Shown piece by piece: positions 59,676 through 64,000 of a stretch of DNA of 64,000 nucleotides. The first letter of the stretch is position 1; the number at the start of each line of letters is the position of its first letter. The notes beneath the pieces were generated by a model. That model was not told the DNA's origin. It saw nothing but the letters and a program-made list of their open reading frames with translations, and ran no database searches. Both the position numbers and the translations under genes were made by a program. This stretch comes from JAHBVH01 sp034432375 (GTDB lineage Bacteria > Chloroflexota > Anaerolineae > Caldilineales > Caldilineaceae), in assembly GCA_034432375.1 (NCBI GenBank), contig DAOUCA010000099.1:1-64000 (forward strand), written 5' to 3'.

Positions 59676-60428
59676 ATGAAACAGACGCGCATTATTATGG
59701 GCATGCCGGTGACGCTGGATGTGGCAGATGTGGGAATTCCCAAAGCCGCAGAAGCAGCGATCATGGAGAGCGTCTTCGCCTATTTTACCTACATCGACGA
59801 GAAATTTAGCCCCTATAAAGCAGAGAGCGAACTTTCGTTGATCAACAACGGGTGTCTCCGCAAAGACCAAGCCAGTGAAGATATGCAAATAATTTTTGCG
59901 CTGGCCGAGCAGACCAGGCAAGCGACTGACGGTTACTTTAACATTGACAACAATGGCTGCTATGACCCTTCCGGCATTGTGAAAGGTTGGGCAATCAACT
60001 ATGCTGCCATCATCCTGCATCAAAAAGGGCTGAGTAATTTTTATGTCGAGGCTGGCGGCGATCTCCAGGTGGCGGGGAAAAATCATCATGGCGAAAAGTG
60101 GCAGGTGGGCATTCGTAACCCCTTTGACCCCGATCAGATTGTCAAAGTGTTGGCGGTCAGCGACTGTGGCGTGGCCACCTCCGGCACTTATCTGCAAGGG
60201 CAACACATTTATAACCCCCGCGACCGCCGGCCAATCACCGACATCGTTAGCCTGACCGTGATCGGTCCGACTATCTACGATGCGGATCGCTTTGCGACAG
60301 CCGCTTTTGCTATGGGCCAGGCGGGGATTCAGTTTATTGAAACTTTAGACGGCTTTGAAGGGTACCTCATCGACCGAGATCGACAGGCGACCTTCACCAG
60401 CGGCTTTGTGAGGTATGTAGCATCATGA
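59676..60428 (+). CDS. apbE: ApbE-family FAD:protein FMN transferase
   Basis: A 250-residue enzyme that attaches FMN from FAD to a Thr of its target. Family blocks: MGMPVTLDVAD start, YFNIDNNGCYDPSGIVKGWAI (in parts), FYVEAGGDLQVAG, WQVGIRNPF, VATSGTYLQG and the metal-site end TIYDADRFATAAFAMG. No signal peptide or lipobox at this start, so it may act inside or be exported in another way; many ApbE are lipoproteins. Between its target gene (2-bp gap) and a membrane reductase gene that overlaps its stop by 4 nt, so the modification of the neighbour is almost certain. Confidence 0.92.
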   Translation: MKQTRIIMGMPVTLDVADVGIPKAAEAAIMESVFAYFTYIDEKFSPYKAESELSLINNGCLRKDQASEDMQIIFALAEQTRQATDGYFNIDNNGCYDPSGIVKGWAINYAAIILHQKGLSNFYVEAGGDLQVAGKNHHGEKWQVGIRNPFDPDQIVKVLAVSDCGVATSGTYLQGQHIYNPRDRRPITDIVSLTVIGPTIYDADRFATAAFAMGQAGIQFIETLDGFEGYLIDRDRQATFTSGFVRYVAS

Positions 60429-61966
60429 TCAGATCCACCACCAAAGTGATCGACAATTTGCTCAATCGGGTGACGATGTACCGGTTGGTTCTCTATTATC
60501 TGATTTTCTTGCTGGGCGTGGCTGTTGTATTCGCCTTTGCCGGTCTGTCGGCTGATGCTCCCTATGCGCTGCTTTTTACCACCGGCTTTCTCGTTGGGGT
60601 ATGTGCGCTGACGAATTGGCTCTTTGCCAAGGTTTTTGGGGTACCGGCCAATGCAGAGTCCGTCTACATTTCGGCGCTGATCCTGGCCTTGATCATTTCG
60701 CCGCTTGAATCGTACCATGACCTCTGGTTCTTGGGCTGGGCCGCGGTCTTGGCGATGGCCTCCAAATATATTGTGGCGATCAAAGGCAAACATCTCTTTA
60801 ATCCGGTGGCCTTTGCCGTTGCCCTTACCTACTTCACCGTCAATCAATCGGCCAGTTGGTGGGTGGGCAACACGCAGTTGTTACCCTTTGTCGTGCTGGG
60901 CGGCCTCTTGGTTGTGCGTAAAATCCGCCGCAATGCGTTGGTCGTCAGCTTTTTTGTGAGCGCGTTGGTGACCCTGTTGGCCTTTGCCCTGCTCAATCAC
61001 GACGGGCCGCCGGAAGTACTGATTGCACTGCAACGAACGCTGCTCTATTCGCCACTCTTCTTCTTTGCCTTTGTGATCCTCACCGAGCCGTTGACGATGC
61101 CGCCCACGCGCCGCACCCAAATCATCTATGGCGCGCTCGTCGGCATCGTGGCCGCTCCCCAATTTCATCTTGGTTCGTTTTATCCTACACCAGAGGTGGG
61201 CATCCTGGTCGGTAACCTCTTTGCGTACATTGTCAGCCCTAAAGCTAAGTTGGTGCTCCGGCTCAAGGAGCGCATCCAATTGTCTGCCGATGTCTTTGAT
61301 TTTGTCTTTGTGCCCAACCGGCGGCTTGCCTTTGCCCCTGGCCAGTATATGGAGTGGACGCTTGGTCATGATGACGCTGATACGCGCGGTAACCGCCGCT
61401 ACTTCACCTTGGCTTCATCGCCCACGGAAGAGGAATTGCGTATCGGTGTTAAATTCTACGACCGCTCAAGCTCCTTTAAAGCGGCAATGCTAGCGATGGA
61501 CGAAGAGAGTGAGATTGTCGCCGGGCAATTGGCCGGTGACTTTGTGCTGCCGGCCAACCCGCAGCAGAAGTGCGTGCTGATCGCCGGCGGCATTGGGATT
61601 ACCCCCTTCCGCAGTATGATCAAATACTTGATCGACAGCGGCCAACGGCGTTCCCTCGTCCTCCTCTATGCTGGACGCTCGCTCGATGACTTTGTCTATC
61701 ACGAACTCTTTACACGCGCCCGCCAAAGGTTTGGGTTGCAGACAATCTATACCATCACCGACAAAAGCCAGGTTCCAGCCTCATGGCTGGGGCACGTCGG
61801 CCATATTACGCCAGAGCTGATTCAATCTGCCGTGCCCGATTATGAGGAATGCCTTTTTTACATCTCCGGTCCAAACCGCATGGTCAATTCAGCCATTGCG
61901 GTCTTGCGTCAACTTCACGTTAAACATCATCAGATCAAAACCGATTTCTTCTCTGGCCTCGCCTAA
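60425..61966 (+). CDS. NqrB/RnfD-like membrane domain fused to ferredoxin-NAD(P) reductase domain
   Basis: A 513-residue fusion. Residues 1-280 hold about eight to nine membrane helices with the RnfD/NqrB-like signature KHLFNPVAFAVAL; the covalent-flavin SGAT motif of NqrB/RnfD is not present. Residues 285-513 form a cytoplasmic FAD/NAD module: FAPGQYMEWTL, RRYFTLASSP (FAD), GGIGITPFRSMIKYL (NAD) and a C-terminal CLFYISGPNRMV. Electrons from NAD(P)H would pass through FAD across the membrane to the FMN-binding protein. ATG overlaps apbE stop (ATGA). Acceptor unknown. Confidence 0.9.
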   Translation: MIRSTTKVIDNLLNRVTMYRLVLYYLIFLLGVAVVFAFAGLSADAPYALLFTTGFLVGVCALTNWLFAKVFGVPANAESVYISALILALIISPLESYHDLWFLGWAAVLAMASKYIVAIKGKHLFNPVAFAVALTYFTVNQSASWWVGNTQLLPFVVLGGLLVVRKIRRNALVVSFFVSALVTLLAFALLNHDGPPEVLIALQRTLLYSPLFFFAFVILTEPLTMPPTRRTQIIYGALVGIVAAPQFHLGSFYPTPEVGILVGNLFAYIVSPKAKLVLRLKERIQLSADVFDFVFVPNRRLAFAPGQYMEWTLGHDDADTRGNRRYFTLASSPTEEELRIGVKFYDRSSSFKAAMLAMDEESEIVAGQLAGDFVLPANPQQKCVLIAGGIGITPFRSMIKYLIDSGQRRSLVLLYAGRSLDDFVYHELFTRARQRFGLQTIYTITDKSQVPASWLGHVGHITPELIQSAVPDYEECLFYISGPNRMVNSAIAVLRQLHVKHHQIKTDFFSGLA

Positions 61967-62013
61967 TCCATACCGTAAACAATCACATAGGTGGCGGTAC
62001 GCCGTCCACCAAG

Positions 62014-62123
62014 ATCCACAAAGTTGCACGAAGAAAAATAAACCTTCGTGTGTCTTCGTGTGTCTTCGTGTGTCTTCGTGTGTCTTCGTGTGTCTTCGTG
62101 TGTCTTCGTGTAGCTTCGTGGAT
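62014..62123. repeat. 10-bp CTTCGTGTGT tandem repeat within CACGAAG inverted repeat
   Basis: CTTCGTG recurs every 10 bp eight times (62044-62120), six of them identical TGTCTTCGTG units. The flanks ATCCACAAAG...GCACGAAG and CTTCGTGGAT show it is an expanded arm of the same CACGAAG repeat seen at 6530, 19720 and 54875. No spacers, so not CRISPR. Gap 61967-62280 contains no gene. Confidence 0.85.
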
Positions 62124-62280
62124 GATTATTTCTTTGGGGTTACCTACGTCTCTTGAAAGTACAGTAGTGCAGCAGCGTGCATTGCGCACCCTTGCTCGCT
62201 ACTGCGTACCGCGGTGATGAGAGATCAAAATGATAGCTTTGGAATAACGAACAAACTTTCTGTTGTGGTAAAATTTGCCC

Positions 62281-62670
62281 ATGACTGATGATTTGCACCC
62301 TTGTCAAAATGAAACCCAACGCATTGAGGCGGTGAAGCGCTATATTCGCGCCCATATCACCGAATCGTTTGATCGTACTACCTTGGCGGCGATTGCTGGC
62401 TTTTCCGTGCCCCATTTGCACCGCGTCTTTCTGGCGCAAGTCGGTGAAAGCCCCACAGCCTATGTGCGGCGGCTGCGCTTGGAGCGAGCTGGTCGAAAGC
62501 TACGCATGGGCGCAAGTGACATTGGCGAGGTGGCATTGGCCGCGGGCTATGGCAGTCACAATGCATTTAGCAAAGCCTTTAAGCAGCACTTTGGCCTCTC
62601 GCCGCAGGCGTTTCGTGCACTTGGTTGCTATGCGGCCACTCAGTTGTTGGCGATTTCGTCTAATAGATAA
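62281..62670 (+). CDS. AraC-family regulator, DNA-binding domain only (truncated)
   Basis: A 129-residue protein covering the double helix-turn-helix of AraC proteins: AVKRYIRAHITESFD, LAAIAGFSVPHLHRVF, YVRRLRLERAGRKL and DIGEVALAAGYGSHNAFSKAF. With this N-terminal placing of the domain, relatives carry a C-terminal GyrI-like effector domain of some 150 residues, absent here. The last codons and stop lie in the palindromic element at 62660, which explains the truncation. It could still bind DNA but would lack its sensor. ATG at 62281; TTG at 62275 also open. Confidence 0.82.
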   Translation: MTDDLHPCQNETQRIEAVKRYIRAHITESFDRTTLAAIAGFSVPHLHRVFLAQVGESPTAYVRRLRLERAGRKLRMGASDIGEVALAAGYGSHNAFSKAFKQHFGLSPQAFRALGCYAATQLLAISSNR

Positions 62671-62748
62671 ACTCCCTAAAAGTGGCACAATGTCTCTCGT
62701 GTAAAACCACTCCGCGAAGTGCCACTTTTAAATAAGTTGTCTATAAGG
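62660..62748 (+). mobile_element. palindromic MITE-like element, family shared with 49743-49830
   Basis: CTAATAGATAAACTCC starts and GTTGTCTATAAGG ends the element; inner arms AAAAGTGGCAC and GTGCCACTTTT pair perfectly, around TGTCTCTCGTGTAAAACC. Same length and ordered matches as the copy at 49743. It supplies the stop codon (TAA 62668-62670) of the AraC gene. Confidence 0.75.
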
Positions 62749-62785
62749 CTAGGGCAAGTAAAATTCACGCAAAGGAAATAACAGA

Positions 62786-63184
62786 ATGATCAAGATTAGA
62801 TTAACCAGCGTCTCCATCGCCGATTATGACAAAGCGCTGGCCTTTTACACCGAAAAGCTCGGTTTTGTGAAAAAGCACGATATGGATTTGGGCGGCGGTG
62901 CGCGCTGGTTGACAGTCGTCTCGCCGGCGGAGCCCGATGGCGTCGAGGTGCTGCTGGAACCAAACGCCGAGTATCCGGCGATGAAGGCACTCAAGGCTGA
63001 TCTCGTGCGCGATGGCATTCCGTTCACAGCGTTTCAGGTCGATGATGTCTATGAAGAATACGAGCGGATGCAGGCGCTCGGCGTTGAGTTCACCATGGAG
63101 CCAACCGCCATGGGACCGACGACCATTGCCATCCTCGACGACACCTGTGGCAACCTGATTCAGATTTTTCAGATGATGGGCTAA
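62786..63184 (+). CDS. VOC/glyoxalase-fold protein
   Basis: A 132-residue two-module VOC protein: RLTSVSIADYDKALAFYTEKLGF (in parts), GARWLTVVSP, VEVLLEPN, then FQVDDVYEEYERMQALGVEF and NLIQIFQM. Such proteins include glyoxalase I, antibiotic-binding and dioxygenase types; metal residues are not obvious at all four usual sites, so it may be a binding protein. Often found downstream of AraC-type genes. GGAAATAAC gives a weak ribosome site. Followed within 12 bp by the HEAT-repeat gene. Confidence 0.88.
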   Translation: MIKIRLTSVSIADYDKALAFYTEKLGFVKKHDMDLGGGARWLTVVSPAEPDGVEVLLEPNAEYPAMKALKADLVRDGIPFTAFQVDDVYEEYERMQALGVEFTMEPTAMGPTTIAILDDTCGNLIQIFQMMG

Positions 63185-63196
63185 GGAGTGAGCACA

Positions 63197-63775
63197 GTGG
63201 AGACAACCATTCCTGCCGATCTCGACGCCCTGTGGGGCAGTGACCGCTCGCGGCAAAATGAAGCGTACACGGCGATCATGGCCGCCACCGCACCGCCGGT
63301 TGACTGGGCCTATGCCGTGTGGGATCAGGCGGTGGAAAATCTGACCCACAAAGACAATCACAACCGTGCCATTGCTGCCCAACTGCTCTGCAACCTGGCC
63401 AGTAGCGACCCAGAGGGGCGCATCTTGCAGGATTTTGATGCGTTGCTTGCGGTCACTAAGGATGAACGCTTTGTCACCGCGCGCCACTGTCTGCAAAACT
63501 TGTGGAAAATCGGCGGGGTGGGGGTGGCACAGCGGGCGCGCCTGCTGGCTGGGTTGGAGACGCGCTATTTCGAGTGTATCACCGAGAAGAATTGGACCTT
63601 GATCCGTTACGACATTGTTCAGAGTCTGCGCAATTTGTATGACGCGGTACAGGATGATGCGGTTAAGGTGCTGGCGTTGGCCTTGATTGATCGGGAAGAG
63701 GATACAAAATATCGCAAGAAATATGCCACACTGTGGCGGGATCTCCCCGGTACGCGCCCAACAAAAACCGTCTGA
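63197..63775 (+). CDS. HEAT-repeat-like helical protein
   Basis: A 192-residue all-helical protein with about four HEAT-like helix pairs (NRAIAAQLLCNLASSDP; FVTARHCLQNLWKIGG; IRYDIVQSLRNLYDAV; VKVLALALIDREED). Probably a protein-protein interaction module; I do not recognise a specific function. The GTG at 63197 has AAGGAG at 63183-63188 with 8-nt spacing, while the GTG at 63188 overlaps that site, so 63197 is preferred. Co-oriented with and 12 bp from the VOC gene, so likely one transcript. Confidence 0.78.
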   Translation: METTIPADLDALWGSDRSRQNEAYTAIMAATAPPVDWAYAVWDQAVENLTHKDNHNRAIAAQLLCNLASSDPEGRILQDFDALLAVTKDERFVTARHCLQNLWKIGGVGVAQRARLLAGLETRYFECITEKNWTLIRYDIVQSLRNLYDAVQDDAVKVLALALIDREEDTKYRKKYATLWRDLPGTRPTKTV

Positions 63776-63869
63776 AGCACCCCATATTGAGAGCTGGGGT
63801 GGTGGGTAATCTACAAGCTGCCGTTGCCAGATCGCCTTGTCTGTTGGGAAAGATCAAGGGCGGCCGCCG

Positions 63870-63953
63870 CTACTCGGTGAGATAGCCAAAGCCACCCTGT
63901 GTCAACGCCTGTTGATGCGCAGTAAGCGGATGGTGATCTTCGCCAAGCAGTCT
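63870..63953 (-). pseudogene. possible TPR (kinesin-light-chain type) remnant
   Basis: A short minus-strand reading, RLLGEDHHPLTAHQQALTQG followed by GFGYLTE and stop, recalls the LGEDHPxTA signature of tetratricopeptide repeats in NB-ARC/TPR proteins. An in-frame stop lies just upstream, so at most a degraded end of a gene is left. The rest of 63776-64000 shows nothing else. Confidence 0.3.
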
Positions 63954-64000
63954 TTAGTAAGTTGCTGGTCAGCTTTTAGCGTTTTTAAGAAAAAGATTTT

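Noticed and set aside
62044..62120. CTTCGTGTGT repeats as a small protein gene or CRISPR
   Set aside because: The reading frames over it are repeat translations (VFVCLRVSSC type) without start signals, and there are no spacers.
1..64000. tRNA, rRNA, integrase or prophage genes
   Set aside because: Intergenic gaps were inspected and none showed cloverleaf ends, rRNA motifs, integrase or phage structural genes.

Overview
The window looks like chromosome of a free-living, chemo-organotrophic bacterium of the phylum Chloroflexota, probably Anaerolineae/Caldilineae-like. This is an inference from gene content (Thr/Pro/Ala-rich lipoproteins, paired GT39-type membrane glycosyltransferases, a bacterial XPB helicase operon, BMP-type ABC uptake, many family-42-like glycosidases); no rRNA or marker gene is present to prove it. 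No tRNA, rRNA, CRISPR array, prophage or complete insertion sequence was seen. About 50 protein genes are supported, plus several gene remnants and an unusually rich set of intergenic palindromic elements.

Layout. 1-6.5 kb: a nitrogen-compound uptake and hydrolysis operon (allophanate-hydrolase C-domain protein, nucleoside/BMP-type ABC transporter of ATPase, two permeases and lipoprotein, biuret-amidohydrolase-like enzyme). 6.7-9.5 kb: beta-propeller protein, 2H-phosphoesterase-like protein and Ldh_2 family dehydrogenase, all minus. 9.7-13.7 kb: a DUF5678-like/retropepsin-like gene pair and a short DNA polymerase III alpha subunit. 14.1-19.6 kb: polyprenyl-phosphate glycosyltransferase and two membrane glycosyltransferases. 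20-24 kb: a phosphate-scavenging pair (PhoX-like and PhoA-like phosphatases). 24-27.4 kb: lipoprotein, LolD/FtsX-type ABC transporter with a His/acid-rich loop and a TlpA thioredoxin, resembling zinc-linked (zrg) clusters. 28.4-33.3 kb: a three-gene XPB helicase operon. 33.7-38.6 kb: defence/decay zone with a frameshifted REP-associated transposase, a type III restriction-like helicase-nuclease without its methylase, and a gutted zinc metallopeptidase.

38.6-47.5 kb: carbohydrate locus (GH42-type beta-galactosidase, second glycosidase, family 5 solute-binding protein, divergent LacI regulator with a 20-bp palindromic operator) interrupted by a VapC toxin-antitoxin pair beside a mobile palindromic element. 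47.8-49.4 kb: second BMP lipoprotein with a guanine-deaminase-like enzyme. 49.8-57.2 kb: unknown alpha/alpha-barrel-like protein, UvrD-type helicase, membrane protein with a degenerate lysozyme-like motif, amidohydrolase, Rpn-type nuclease. 57.4-64 kb: Gfo/Idh/MocA oxidoreductase, a compact three-gene flavin electron-transfer cassette (FMN-binding protein, ApbE, NqrB/RnfD-reductase fusion), truncated AraC regulator, VOC protein and HEAT-repeat protein.

Two genome-scale patterns stand out. First, at least seven families of small palindromic, MITE-like elements sit between or inside gene ends, one pair almost identical over 134 bp. Second, several genes from unrelated operons are followed, from the stop codon onward and on the coding strand, by a tract with an 8-bp period of the type AGGTAGAY, often folding back on a complementary tract. 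In-frame short tandem repeats (18, 15 and 12 bp units) also interrupt three protein genes.
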